Positions 6,938 through 15,464 of a DNA stretch of 48,080 bases are shown piece after piece. Below the pieces are notes generated by a model that was not told where the DNA came from, did no database searches, and saw only the letters and a program-made list of their open reading frames with translations. The position numbers and the translations under genes were made by a program. This DNA comes from Spirochaetia bacterium. Lineage in GTDB: Bacteria; Spirochaetota; Spirochaetia; PWKH01. Location: the NCBI GenBank assembly GCA_007116075.1, contig SKJE01000011.1:1-48080 (forward strand), written 5' to 3'. Numbering within the stretch: the first letter of the stretch is position 1; the number at the start of each line of letters is the position of its first letter.

Positions 6938-7339
6938 ATGGCAAAAATGACCCTACAGGAATTGAGGGCACTGCGTGAGCAGAAAAGAAAAGAAATGAAA
7001 AAGCGGGATCTATCTGATAAAACCATGCAGGTTGTTATCGGGATGGGGACCTGCGGCATTGCCGCCGGTGCGAAGGATACCCTGAATGCATTCATCCAGG
7101 AATTGGAGGAGCAGCAGGTCAGTGATGTCATCGTGACTCAGACCGGATGTATGGGCCTCTGTTATGTTGAGCCTACTATTGAGGTGATTGTTCCCGGTAT
7201 GCCGAATATAATCTACGGCAAGGTGGATCCGGAGGTTGCAAAAAACATTGTACGGGATCATCTGATGAATAAGAAAATGGTCAGCGACCATATATTTGAT
7301 CGGCCCGCTGCCGATATCATCGACCAGGGGAGGAAATAA
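6938..7339 (+). CDS. hndB: HndB-like thioredoxin-fold [2Fe-2S] ferredoxin
   Basis: A 133-residue protein with a charged N-terminal helix, then a thioredoxin-like [2Fe-2S] domain. Its cluster cysteines lie in MGTCGIAAGA and QTGCMGLCYVEP, the latter CxGxC pattern being typical of this fold. It corresponds to HndB in Desulfovibrio and to the small ferredoxin subunit in clostridial NADP/NAD-linked hydrogenases, which passes electrons within the complex. A strong ribosome site (AAGGAGG, 6925-6931) sits six bases before ATG 6938, so I reject the upstream in-frame ATG at 6905. Its stop overlaps the start of hydB (TAATG). Confidence 0.88.
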   Translation: MAKMTLQELRALREQKRKEMKKRDLSDKTMQVVIGMGTCGIAAGAKDTLNAFIQELEEQQVSDVIVTQTGCMGLCYVEPTIEVIVPGMPNIIYGKVDPEVAKNIVRDHLMNKKMVSDHIFDRPAADIIDQGRK

Positions 7340-9126
7340 TGGCGTTAACGAATTATATTCTTGTCTGCGGTGGTACCGGATGCGAGTCCGCCAAGGCTGA
7401 CCAGATTTACAAGAACCTCCTGACTGCCGCCCAGGCTTCGGGAGTAGGTGATACTGTGCAGATCCTGAAGACCGGATGTTTCGGTTTCTGTGAACAGGGA
7501 CCTATTGTCAAGATCCTCCCGGAGGACTCCTTCTATGTCCAGGTGAAGCCCGAGGACGCAGAGGAACTCATCAAGGAGCATATTGTCAAAGGGCGGGAAG
7601 TCAAACGGCTGCTCTACGATAAAAGTGAAAGCAAGAAACATGCGAGGGTAGAGGATATTCAGTTCTACCAGAAGCAGTTCCGGATAGTCCTGCGAAACTG
7701 CGGGTTTATCAACCCGGAAGATATCGACGAATATATCGCCAGGGAAGGATATGTTGCCCTGGAGCGGGTGCTCGGCGATATGAGTCCGGATGACGTTATC
7801 CAGGAGCTGAAGAAGTCCGGTCTCAAGGGGCGGGGCGGAGCAGGATTTCCCACCTGGCTTAAATGGAACTTCACGAAGGATGTGGAAGACGATGAAAAGT
7901 ATATCGTCTGTAATGCTGATGAGGGAGATCCCGGTGCATACATGGACCGGTCAACCCTGGAGGGAGATCCCCACTCAGTTCTTGAGGCGATGACCATTGC
8001 GGGATACACCGTTGGCGCCCAGATGGGTTATATCTACATCCGGGCAGAGTATCCTCTGGCAATCAACCGTCTCAAGGCAGCAATGCAGCAGGCCAGGGAC
8101 TATGGACTGCTGGGAGAGGATATCCTGGGAACTGATTTCAGCTTCGATATAGAGATCAGGCTGGGAGCCGGTGCATTTGTCTGCGGTGAAGAAACCGCCC
8201 TGCTGGCTTCCCTCGAGGGAAACCGGGGTATGCCGAGGCCGAGACCTCCCTTCCCGGCCGTCAAGGGACTCTGGAATAAGCCGACGGTCATCAACAACGT
8301 TGAGACCTGGGCGAATATTCCGGTAATTATCCTCAAGGGCGGCGACTGGTTTGCCCAGATTGGTACAGAGGACTCCAAGGGTACCAAGGTATTTGCTCTG
8401 ACCGGTAAGATCAGGAACTCCGGTCTTGTGGAAGTACCCATGGGAACCACCCTCAGGGAAATTATCTATGATATCGGCGGAGGCATTGCCAATGACAAGG
8501 AATTCAAGGCAGTGCAGACTGGCGGTCCTTCGGGAGGAGTGATTACCAAGGAATACTTGGACACCCCAATTGACTACAAGCATTTGCAGGAACTCGGTTC
8601 CATGATGGGTTCCGGCGGTATGATCGTCATGGATGAGGATGACTGTATTGTGGATGTCACCAAGTTCTACCTCGGGTTCACCGTTGACGAGTCCTGCGGT
8701 AAGTGCTCACCATGCCGGGTCGGAGGAAGAACGCTCTACAATATGCTGGACAAGATTACCAAGGGCGAGGGAGAGATTGAGGACATCGATAAGATGCACC
8801 AGATCGGCAAGGCGATGAAAAAGGCCTCCCTGTGCGGCCTTGGACAGACAGCACCGAACCCGATTCTCTCAACCCTGAGGTACTTTGAGAAGGAATACCT
8901 GGCTCATATCAAGGAGAAGAAGTGTCCTTCGGGTAAATGTAAGGAACTGATTTCCTACTACATCCTTGCAGATAAGTGTATCGGCTGTATGGCATGTGCC
9001 CGGAAGTGTCCTGTCGCGGCTATAACCGGGGAGCGGAGGAAAATCCACCGTATTGACCAGGACATCTGTATCAAGTGCGGTATCTGCTACGAGACATGTA
9101 AGTTTGACGCAATCTACGTCGGATGA
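7339..9126 (+). CDS. hydB: NAD-dependent [FeFe] hydrogenase, flavin/NADH subunit HydB
   Basis: At 595 residues this is a NuoF-type subunit with extra modules at each end. Residues about 1-110 are a thioredoxin-like [2Fe-2S] domain (CGGTGCES; TGCFGFCEQ). Residues about 150-430 are the FMN/NADH domain, with GLKGRGGAGFPTWLKW, NADEGDPGAY and ICGEETALL-like segments, followed by an SLBB region. The NuoF [4Fe-4S] ligands are CGKCSPCRVG (about 452) and SLCGLG (about 497). The last 55 residues carry two [4Fe-4S] motifs, CIGCMACARKCP and CIKCGICYETC. This is the site of NADH oxidation and, in characterised HydABC enzymes, of flavin-based electron bifurcation to or from ferredoxin. Bifurcation here is inferred from the architecture. 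Confidence 0.95.
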   Translation: MALTNYILVCGGTGCESAKADQIYKNLLTAAQASGVGDTVQILKTGCFGFCEQGPIVKILPEDSFYVQVKPEDAEELIKEHIVKGREVKRLLYDKSESKKHARVEDIQFYQKQFRIVLRNCGFINPEDIDEYIAREGYVALERVLGDMSPDDVIQELKKSGLKGRGGAGFPTWLKWNFTKDVEDDEKYIVCNADEGDPGAYMDRSTLEGDPHSVLEAMTIAGYTVGAQMGYIYIRAEYPLAINRLKAAMQQARDYGLLGEDILGTDFSFDIEIRLGAGAFVCGEETALLASLEGNRGMPRPRPPFPAVKGLWNKPTVINNVETWANIPVIILKGGDWFAQIGTEDSKGTKVFALTGKIRNSGLVEVPMGTTLREIIYDIGGGIANDKEFKAVQTGGPSGGVITKEYLDTPIDYKHLQELGSMMGSGGMIVMDEDDCIVDVTKFYLGFTVDESCGKCSPCRVGGRTLYNMLDKITKGEGEIEDIDKMHQIGKAMKKASLCGLGQTAPNPILSTLRYFEKEYLAHIKEKKCPSGKCKELISYYILADKCIGCMACARKCPVAAITGERRKIHRIDQDICIKCGICYETCKFDAIYVG

Positions 9127-9140
9127 TAAGGAGGAATACT

Positions 9141-10892
9141 TTGAAGACCGTGAAAATGAAAGTAAACGGCAAGTCCATCCAGGTACCCGCTAGTTATTCG
9201 GTCCTGCAGGCTGCCAAGGAAGTAAATATAAACATTCCCACCCTCTGCTACCACCCGGACCTGCCCGCCTGGGCAGCCTGCGGTATCTGTGTAGTTAAGC
9301 TGGAGAATTCACCAAAGATGGTACGTGCCTGTGCTACTCCGGTTGCAGCCGGCATGTCAATCATTACCCATGATGCCGAACTCCACCAGATCCGCAAGAC
9401 AGTCATCGAGCTGATTCTTTCCACACACCCAAGTTCATGCCTCACCTGCGGACGAAACGGATCCTGTGAGCTTCAGAACCTGGCAGCCAACTTCGGTGTC
9501 CGGGAACAGCCCTATGAGATTCGCCTCAGGGATTTTGAGCCCGACACGTCAACTACATCTATCGTGATGAACCGGGAAAAGTGCATCAGCTGCGGGCGCT
9601 GCGCCATGGTCTGCCAGTCCCTCCAGGGAGTTTGGGCCCTGGAATTTGTTGGGCGCGGTGAGCATACTGTCATTGCCCCTGCCGGCGAAGTGCCCCTGAA
9701 CGACAGTCCCTGCATTAAGTGCGGCCAGTGTTCAGCCCATTGTCCAGTCGGTGCCATCTTTGAGAAGGATGAGACCAGAGAGTTTATGGAAGCTACCCGG
9801 GACAAGGACAAGCATGTTGTGGTTCAAATTGCTCCTGCGGTGAGAGTAGCCATCGGTGAAGCCTTCGATATGGAACCCGGGACAATCAGCACCGGACGGA
9901 CCTATGCGGCTCTGCGGGCTCTTGGTGCGGACACAGTCTTTGATACCAATTTCTCAGCTGACCTCACCATTATCGAGGAGGGCAGTGAGCTAGTTCACCG
10001 GATAACCACTGGTAAGGGGGAGCTTCCCCAGATTACCAGCTGCTGTCCTGCCTGGACCGACTACATGGAGAAATACTACCCCGATATGATTCCCAATTTC
10101 TCCACTGCAAAGTCGCCCATGATGATGCAGGGAGCCCTGACCAAGACCTACTATGCACAGAATGTCGGTGTTGATCCCAAGAACATCTATTCAGTAGCGA
10201 TCATGCCCTGTACTGCTAAGAAGTTCGAGAAGGAACGGGACGAGAATATGTACGCTTCGGGATATGCCGATGTTGATCTGGTGCTTACCACCCGGGAGCT
10301 TACCCGGCTTATCAGGTCTGCCGGTATTGACTTTGTCAACCTTGGAGAAGAAGAGGCAGACAGCCCCATCGGAGCATACAGCGGTGCAGGAACCATCTTC
10401 GGAAACACCGGTGGTGTGATGGAGGCGGCTGTACGTACTGCTTATAAGCTGGTCACCGATGAGGAACTTGGAGATGTGAACGTCACCGCTGTCCGCGGTA
10501 TGGACGGTGTCAGGAAGGGGTCAGTAGACTTTAAGGGAACGGAGATCAAGGTTGCCGTCGCCCATGGGATGGCTAATGTGAGTACCCTTCTTGAGGAAAT
10601 CAGGGAAGCCCGGAATAATAAGCAGGAGCCTCCCTATCACTTTATTGAAGTAATGGCGTGCCGGGGCGGATGTATTGCCGGTGGTGGGCAGCCCTATGCG
10701 ACTACCGATGAGGTGAGAAACAAGCGTATTGCCGGTATCTACAAGGATGACGAGCAGAGCGATATCCGTTGTTCCCATCAGAACCCGGATATCCAGAAGC
10801 TCTATGATGATTTCCTGGGTAAACCCCTGGGCAAGAAGTCCCATGATCTGCTTCATACAGGCTATCATGAGAGACCATTGTACAAGAAATAG
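9141..10892 (+). CDS. hydA: [FeFe] hydrogenase catalytic subunit HydA
   Basis: A 583-residue catalytic subunit. In order: an N-terminal [2Fe-2S] domain (Cys in TLCYHP, AACGICV, VRAC), a His-Cys3 [4Fe-4S] site (HPSSCLTCGRNGSC), two [4Fe-4S] motifs (CISCGRCAMVC; CIKCGQCSAHCPVG) and the H-cluster domain. The three H-cluster signatures are intact: TSCCPAW (about 300), MPCTAKKFE (about 355) and MACRGGCIAGGGQP (about 505). It reduces protons or oxidises H2 in the cytoplasm as part of the HydABC complex. AAGGAGGA (9128-9135) points to TTG 9141 as the start, rather than the upstream ATG 9123, which precedes the ribosome site. The maturases HydE, HydF and HydG are not in the window. Confidence 0.95.
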   Translation: MKTVKMKVNGKSIQVPASYSVLQAAKEVNINIPTLCYHPDLPAWAACGICVVKLENSPKMVRACATPVAAGMSIITHDAELHQIRKTVIELILSTHPSSCLTCGRNGSCELQNLAANFGVREQPYEIRLRDFEPDTSTTSIVMNREKCISCGRCAMVCQSLQGVWALEFVGRGEHTVIAPAGEVPLNDSPCIKCGQCSAHCPVGAIFEKDETREFMEATRDKDKHVVVQIAPAVRVAIGEAFDMEPGTISTGRTYAALRALGADTVFDTNFSADLTIIEEGSELVHRITTGKGELPQITSCCPAWTDYMEKYYPDMIPNFSTAKSPMMMQGALTKTYYAQNVGVDPKNIYSVAIMPCTAKKFEKERDENMYASGYADVDLVLTTRELTRLIRSAGIDFVNLGEEEADSPIGAYSGAGTIFGNTGGVMEAAVRTAYKLVTDEELGDVNVTAVRGMDGVRKGSVDFKGTEIKVAVAHGMANVSTLLEEIREARNNKQEPPYHFIEVMACRGGCIAGGGQPYATTDEVRNKRIAGIYKDDEQSDIRCSHQNPDIQKLYDDFLGKPLGKKSHDLLHTGYHERPLYKK

Positions 10893-10916
10893 CACTTTCT
10901 TTTTCCTAGCTGTCTC

Positions 10917-10944
10917 CACAGGCTCCGGGCAACCGGAGCCTGTG
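10917..10944 (+). terminator. Strong hairpin after hydA
   Basis: A perfect 12-bp stem (CACAGGCTCCGG, 10917-10928, with CCGGAGCCTGTG, 10933-10944) closes a GCAA tetraloop 24 bases after the hydA stop. No T-tract follows on the plus strand, so it may act as an mRNA 3'-end barrier or an atypical terminator rather than a classical intrinsic one. Confidence 0.65.
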
Positions 10945-10999
10945 TGCATATTGGCCATATTCGTGTACACTTACTGCAGTAACCTGACAGGGAGGTACC

Positions 11000-12310
11000 A
11001 TGTCTGATTCATCCAGAAGCAGCAATCCAAGAAAAACCTTTGTTATCGATACCAATGTATTCATCCACCGTCCCGATGCGGTGCTCTCCTTCAAGGAATC
11101 CGATGTGGTCATACCACTCTGGGTGCTGGAAGAGCTGGACAAGCTCAAGACTTATTCGGATGAACGGGGCCGCAATGCCCGCCATGCAATCCGGTTTATC
11201 GAGCAGCGGGCACAGGGGGGCAACCTGTCGGCGGGAGTGAAGATAGAGAACAGTTCAATATTACGGGTAGCCCTGGACTATGATCAGAACGCTGCCGAGG
11301 AACTTGATATCTCAAGGATCGACAACCGTATAATCCTAACTGCCCAGAAACTTGACCGGTCAGAAAAGACTGAGGTGTTCTTTGTCTCCAAGGATATCAA
11401 TGCCCGGGTGAAGGCCCGGGCATTGGGAATCAAGGCGGTGGACTACGAGAAGCAGAAAACAAGCTTTACCCGGCTCTACCGCGGATTTCTCGAAGGAGCA
11501 GTCTCCCGGGATGATGCCAGGCTGCTGGAAGAGCAGCAGCGTATACCCTGGTCTGGAAACCTGCTGGACAACCAGTTCCTCACCTCTGCCGAACACGAAA
11601 CCATAGGACGCTACCGGAGTGCAGATAGCTCCCTTAGCTGGGTTGACCGGTATGAACACGGGGTTTTTGGTATAGTTCCCCTGAATGTCCAGCAGCGTAT
11701 AGCCCTGGACCTGCTTCTCGATGATGAGATTTCCCTGGTCAGTCTTATCGGGAAAGCGGGTACCGGTAAGACGCTCCTTGCTCTGGTGGCAGGCCTGAAG
11801 AAGGTGTTTGAAAGCAAGGTGTATACCCGGGTGCTTGCCAGCAGGCCGATTATGCCCTTGGGTAAGGATATCGGGTATCTTCCCGGGGACAAGGAGGCGA
11901 AACTGAGTCATTGGATGAAGCCCCTCTATGACAACCTGGAGTTGATTATTTCCCAGCACCACCATGGAGAACTCAAGAATGTTGAGACGCTTCTTAAGAG
12001 CAGCAAGGTCGAGCTTGAGGCAATCACCTATATCCGGGGTAGGAGCCTTCCCAGGCAGTTTATTATCATCGATGAGGCGCAGAATCTCTCCCCCCATGAA
12101 ATCAAGACCATCGTCAGCAGGGCGGGAAAGGATTCAAAGATTGTGCTCACCGGGGATCCCTATCAAATAGATACTCCCTATCTGGATAGTGACTCAAACG
12201 GGTTGACCTTTCTGGTAGAGGCCTTCAAAGGACAGTCCCTCTACGGGCATGTGACCCTGGAGAAGACTGAACGGAGTCCCTTGGCCGAACTGGCGGCGGA
12301 GCTGTTATGA
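11000..12310 (+). CDS. phoH2: PIN-PhoH protein (PhoH2-type)
   Basis: A 436-residue protein combining an N-terminal PIN ribonuclease domain (FVIDTNVFIHRPDA, with further acidic residues at EELDKLK and SKDINARVKARALG) and a C-terminal PhoH ATPase. Walker A is GKAGTGKT (about 251-258) and Walker B is IIIDEAQNLSPHE (about 355-367), followed by the sensor-like VLTGDPYQID. PhoH2 proteins studied in mycobacteria are ATP-dependent RNA helicase/RNases. GGGAGG lies ten bases or less before ATG 11000. The gene follows the hydrogenase operon but is separated by a strong hairpin, so it is likely its own transcript, overlapping the next regulator gene by ATGA. Confidence 0.92.
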   Translation: MSDSSRSSNPRKTFVIDTNVFIHRPDAVLSFKESDVVIPLWVLEELDKLKTYSDERGRNARHAIRFIEQRAQGGNLSAGVKIENSSILRVALDYDQNAAEELDISRIDNRIILTAQKLDRSEKTEVFFVSKDINARVKARALGIKAVDYEKQKTSFTRLYRGFLEGAVSRDDARLLEEQQRIPWSGNLLDNQFLTSAEHETIGRYRSADSSLSWVDRYEHGVFGIVPLNVQQRIALDLLLDDEISLVSLIGKAGTGKTLLALVAGLKKVFESKVYTRVLASRPIMPLGKDIGYLPGDKEAKLSHWMKPLYDNLELIISQHHHGELKNVETLLKSSKVELEAITYIRGRSLPRQFIIIDEAQNLSPHEIKTIVSRAGKDSKIVLTGDPYQIDTPYLDSDSNGLTFLVEAFKGQSLYGHVTLEKTERSPLAELAAELL

Positions 12311-12993
12311 TATCCCGGGAAGATATCCTGCAATTGACCAAAGCCCGGATCTTTGCAGGGGGATCTACGGAACGAGTATCCCGGTGGCTCGGTGCGCTTC
12401 CGGGGTACAGCGAGCAGTTCCAGAGCGGACAGGTGATCCATTTTCAGGGAGACCGGTATGACCGGCTGATACTGCTTATAGAGGGAAAGGCCGATGCCCG
12501 CTTTCAGGACCCCTCCGGAAAGGTCATGCAGATTGAGACCCTAACCGGTCCTGAGGCTGTGGCTCCTGCTGTGCTGTTCTCCTCAGAGCAGCAGCTGCCG
12601 GTGACCCTCTATGCTGAGACCAAGGTCCGCCTCTTTCGGGTGAATCGTTCAGATCTTCTGGCCTTACTTCATAAGGAGCCCCAGATGCTGGAAAACACCC
12701 TCCTCGATATGGGAGACCGGCTGGTCTTTCTCGCAGAGAAGGTGCGGTTTATCCGGTTTGCCAACCTGCGACAGAAGATCTGTTCCTACCTGCTGCAGCT
12801 GCGCAGCCGCAGCGTAACGCCGAAGGTGAATTTCACCTATACCAGGGAGAAGCTTGCAGAGATGTTTGGGGTGGAGCGTCCCTCCCTGTCCAGGGAGCTC
12901 TCCCGCATGGTGAATGAAGGAATTATAACCATCGAGGGCAGGCAGGTTACCATATGCGATGAAGAATTTTTACGAGATTGTCTCGAACAGTAA
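12307..12993 (+). CDS. Crp/Fnr family transcriptional regulator
   Basis: A 228-residue regulator with a cyclic-nucleotide-binding-type beta-barrel (about 20-130), a long dimer helix, and a C-terminal winged helix in which YTREKLAEMFGVERPSLSRELSRM is the recognition region. It has no N-terminal cysteine cluster as in oxygen-sensing Fnr, so the ligand is unknown. The start overlaps the stop of phoH2. A ferredoxin-like gene lies directly downstream, and a perfect inverted repeat sits at this gene's own stop codon. Crp/Fnr regulators of the HcpR group are often next to ferredoxin or hybrid-cluster genes in anaerobes and respond to nitrosative stress. That assignment is a hypothesis here, since no hcp gene is present. 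Confidence 0.85.
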   Translation: MISREDILQLTKARIFAGGSTERVSRWLGALPGYSEQFQSGQVIHFQGDRYDRLILLIEGKADARFQDPSGKVMQIETLTGPEAVAPAVLFSSEQQLPVTLYAETKVRLFRVNRSDLLALLHKEPQMLENTLLDMGDRLVFLAEKVRFIRFANLRQKICSYLLQLRSRSVTPKVNFTYTREKLAEMFGVERPSLSRELSRMVNEGIITIEGRQVTICDEEFLRDCLEQ

Positions 12994-13003
12994 CACAGGT
13001 TAC
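12990..13003 (+). promoter_or_regulatory. Inverted repeat GTAAC-N4-GTTAC (candidate Crp/Fnr operator)
   Basis: GTAAC (12990-12994) and GTTAC (12999-13003) form a perfect 5-bp dyad with spacer ACAG, overlapping the Crp/Fnr stop codon and lying 60 bases before the ferredoxin-like start. Size and two-fold symmetry suit a Crp/Fnr dimer, and the neighbour encodes one. Confidence 0.45.
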
Positions 13004-13063
13004 AGGTTTTATTCCTCTGTCTGATTACTATGGAAAAAAAACGAATTCAGGAGAGGATATACC

Positions 13064-13918
13064 ATGAAACGAGATATTATCACTATAGATGAGCAGCTCT
13101 GTGACGGATGCGGAAACTGTATACCAGGATGCCCCGAGGGGGCCCTCCAGCTTATAGACGGCAAGGCGCGGCTGGTGAGCGACCTGTTCTGTGACGGACT
13201 GGGGGCGTGCATCGGTTCCTGTCCCCAGGGGGCGATTGTTATTGAGTCCCGGGAGGCCGAGCCCTATGATGAGCACCGCGTCATGACCGAGCGCATCATC
13301 CCCCAGGGGGAAGCAACTATTATCGCCCATCTCAAGCACCTGCTTGACCACGGTGCCGATACCTACTACCAGCAGGCGGTTTCCTCCCTGCGGGAATCCT
13401 ATCCCGGGGCAGGGAAGCTCATTGAAGCGGTTGAGGCTCCGCAGAAGCAGGAAGAGTCCGGATGTGCCGGCGGCTGCCCCGGATCCCTCTCAAAGATCTT
13501 TGGTGAAAAACCGGTCCTGGCGACACAGCAGTCCTCAGCCCTGACCCACTGGCCAATCCAGATGCATCTGCTCAACCCTGCTTCTCCCCAGTTTCGGGGA
13601 AAGGATTTCCTGTTCGCTGCGGACTGCACCGCCTTCAGCCTTGGAGCGTTTCACAGCACCCTTCTGGCGGGCAAGGCATTGGGGATTGGCTGTCCCAAAC
13701 TTGATGCCGGTACCGATATCTATCGGGATAAACTAATTAAGCTCATCGATCACAGCGGCATCCACACCTTGACTGTAGCAATCATGGAGGTTCCATGCTG
13801 CGGATCCCTGCTCAAGATAGCCCTGGATGCTGTTTCCAGAGCGCAGCGGCGGGTCCCGGTGAAACTGATCCAGATCAGCGTTGAGGGAGATATTTTGAAG
13901 GAGGAATGGGTAGCCTAA
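13064..13918 (+). CDS. 4Fe-4S dicluster ferredoxin-like protein
   Basis: A 284-residue protein. The N-terminal 65 residues are a ferredoxin domain with two clusters' worth of cysteines: CDGCGNCIPGCPEGA and a second set, LFCDGLGACIGSCPQGAI. The middle has a short CAGGCPG motif, and the C-terminal part has further cysteines (FAADCTAF, LGIGCPKLD, MEVPCCGSL) that may bind another cluster. Related proteins occur widely in anaerobes, often beside Crp/Fnr or hybrid-cluster-protein genes, and are annotated only as iron-sulfur binding proteins. The ribosome site is AGGAGAGG (13049-13056). It is probably controlled by the regulator just upstream. Electron transfer in redox or nitrosative defence is an inference; the partner is unknown. 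Confidence 0.85.
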   Translation: MKRDIITIDEQLCDGCGNCIPGCPEGALQLIDGKARLVSDLFCDGLGACIGSCPQGAIVIESREAEPYDEHRVMTERIIPQGEATIIAHLKHLLDHGADTYYQQAVSSLRESYPGAGKLIEAVEAPQKQEESGCAGGCPGSLSKIFGEKPVLATQQSSALTHWPIQMHLLNPASPQFRGKDFLFAADCTAFSLGAFHSTLLAGKALGIGCPKLDAGTDIYRDKLIKLIDHSGIHTLTVAIMEVPCCGSLLKIALDAVSRAQRRVPVKLIQISVEGDILKEEWVA

Positions 13919-13950
13919 ACATATTACCCGGTGTTATACTGTTTGCACAA

Positions 13951-14048
13951 CAAACTTCCGAGTCCCTGACCGCTTCGGCTTCTGTCATGCGGGGGGACCG
14001 ATGGGCTGTACTGGAAACGGTGCAGCCTCCCGTGTTTGGAAAGGAAGG
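13951..14048 (+). promoter_or_regulatory. Moco/Tuco riboswitch-like leader (molybdenum or tungsten cofactor)
   Basis: The leader ends in CCTCCCGTGTTTGGAAAGG (14026-14044), which matches the end of the E. coli moaA Moco RNA as I remember it (CCUCCCGUAUCUGGAAAGG) at 17 of 19 positions. As in that RNA, a hairpin sits just before the TCCC: arms GGCTGTACTG (14004-14013) and CGGTGCAGCC (14018-14027) around a GAAA tetraloop. Upstream are P1-like CAAAC (13951-13955) with GTTTG (14034-14038), P2-like GTCCC (13962-13966) with GGGAC (13994-13998), and P3-like TGAC (13967-13970) with GTCA (13984-13987). A -10 box TATACT lies at 13935-13940. The ribosome site of the next gene is in the 3' end, so control of translation is likely. 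The motif class is thought to sense Moco or its tungsten analogue, though direct ligand binding has been hard to show. Confidence 0.8.
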
Positions 14049-14054
14049 CAACCT

Positions 14055-15464
14055 ATGCGTATCATTATTTCTGTGCTGCTCCTGGCGGTACTGCTCCCTG
14101 CGGGGGCATTGGATCTGACCTTCAACGGATCACCGGTGGAGGCAACCTTGCAGAAGGCCGCAGAGCTGGGGTACCTGGACAGGGGTGTTCCGACGGTGTC
14201 CCTGGGTGATCTGCTGCCCCTCACCTATGGTACCAGCTCTGTCCATGTCATTGACGGCCGGGAACAGTCCCGACGGTTTACCACAGAGAACCTGTTTCAG
14301 GTAGAGCTCAGGTTTCCAGATACCGGGGTGATATTAGTCGCTCCCGATGGGGAGTTCCTTGAAACCAGGGAGGTTATGGTCACCTCCAATGAGCTTGACC
14401 TGCGGCCCATTGAGGTGTGGGTAAGCTGGGAGTCAACTGACCTGCTCAAGGCAGAGGCTGAACGGTTTTCCCGGCGCTACCACATGCCGGTTACCATACG
14501 GGATGTTCCGGGTATCAGTCGGAGGATAACTGCATACGAGCGGTCGGGACAGCAGATGCCCGATGTGGTAATGGTCCAGGCAGACTATATCCCTGAACTG
14601 CTGGCCCACCGGATCCTGCAGCCCGTCAGACGGGATGGATCCGATGCTTTTACACTGGAAGGAGATCAGTGGGCTGTTCCCTTTTCTCTCGATACCCATA
14701 TTGCTGTATACAATCCGGATCAGTTGAACCTGCCCGACAGGGACTATACCCTGGAGGAACTGTTCCGGGGTATTACCGATACCGGAATTCCTGCATCATG
14801 GAATGTATACTCTTTCTACTGGCTGCTTCCGATGCTTTATCATGCTGCAGATGCTCCTTTCCCAGATCCCCATACTGTACAGATTGACTCCCCTGAAGCA
14901 GCAGCAGCAATCTGTCAGCTTCTGACGTGGATGTCTGAAGGAGTGCTTCTACCGCGGGAGCGTGACGGCATGATAGACGGGTTTCTCCGGGGGGAGGTCT
15001 CCTACATGCTTACTGGATCATATATGCTCGGACTGCTGGATAAACTCGGTATAGCCTATGAGGCAGCTGTATATCCAATTGATATGACGCCGCTGCTTGA
15101 CTGGAAGGGATTCTCCGTCACCAGGCGGTCACTGAATCCAGCAGGGGCCAGAGCCTTTATTGACTACTTCACCTCCCCGGCGGTTCAGCGGAACCTCCCG
15201 GCAGCCATGGGTAAACTTCCGGCAGATTCCCGGGCACTGAGCTTTGCTGCTGAAAACATACAGCATGGGCAGGTACTGCTCGACAGCAGGCTTCGGGGAG
15301 TACCGGTTCCTGCCGGCAGTTCCTATGCTGTCACGAAGGACGTTATGTGGGGCATGCTGCGGCTTATGCTCCACCGTTCAGTATCTCCTTCGGACGGACT
15401 TGTCCGCGCCCAGGGGATGATCGAACGGAGATTATCCGATGCAGCTCTCAGGGAGGGTCTATGA
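14055..15464 (+). CDS. Extracellular solute-binding protein with N-terminal SUOX-like region
   Basis: A 469-residue exported protein. MRIIISVLLLAVLLPAGA is a signal peptide without a lipobox. Residues about 20-125 (VSLGDLLPLTYG..., FPDTGVILVAPDG) loosely resemble the sulfite-oxidase-type molybdopterin-binding fold seen in the next gene. From about 130 onward it is a family-1 (sugar-type) ABC solute-binding protein: FSRRYHMPVTI, MPDVVMVQADYIPELLAHRILQPV, WAVPFSLDTHIAVYN, FLRGEVSYMLTGSYMLG. The ribosome site AAGGAAGG (14041-14048) inside the riboswitch-like leader fixes ATG 14055; the in-frame ATG 14001 falls inside the RNA structure. Its stop overlaps the next start by ATGA. Despite sugar-type ancestry, the leader points to a ligand linked to Mo/W cofactor metabolism. 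Confidence 0.82.
   Translation: MRIIISVLLLAVLLPAGALDLTFNGSPVEATLQKAAELGYLDRGVPTVSLGDLLPLTYGTSSVHVIDGREQSRRFTTENLFQVELRFPDTGVILVAPDGEFLETREVMVTSNELDLRPIEVWVSWESTDLLKAEAERFSRRYHMPVTIRDVPGISRRITAYERSGQQMPDVVMVQADYIPELLAHRILQPVRRDGSDAFTLEGDQWAVPFSLDTHIAVYNPDQLNLPDRDYTLEELFRGITDTGIPASWNVYSFYWLLPMLYHAADAPFPDPHTVQIDSPEAAAAICQLLTWMSEGVLLPRERDGMIDGFLRGEVSYMLTGSYMLGLLDKLGIAYEAAVYPIDMTPLLDWKGFSVTRRSLNPAGARAFIDYFTSPAVQRNLPAAMGKLPADSRALSFAAENIQHGQVLLDSRLRGVPVPAGSSYAVTKDVMWGMLRLMLHRSVSPSDGLVRAQGMIERRLSDAALREGL

Noticed and set aside
14001..14054. ATG 14001 as start of the solute-binding protein
   Set aside because: It lies inside the riboswitch-like stem, and the ATG 14055 frame starts directly with a signal peptide and has a ribosome site.
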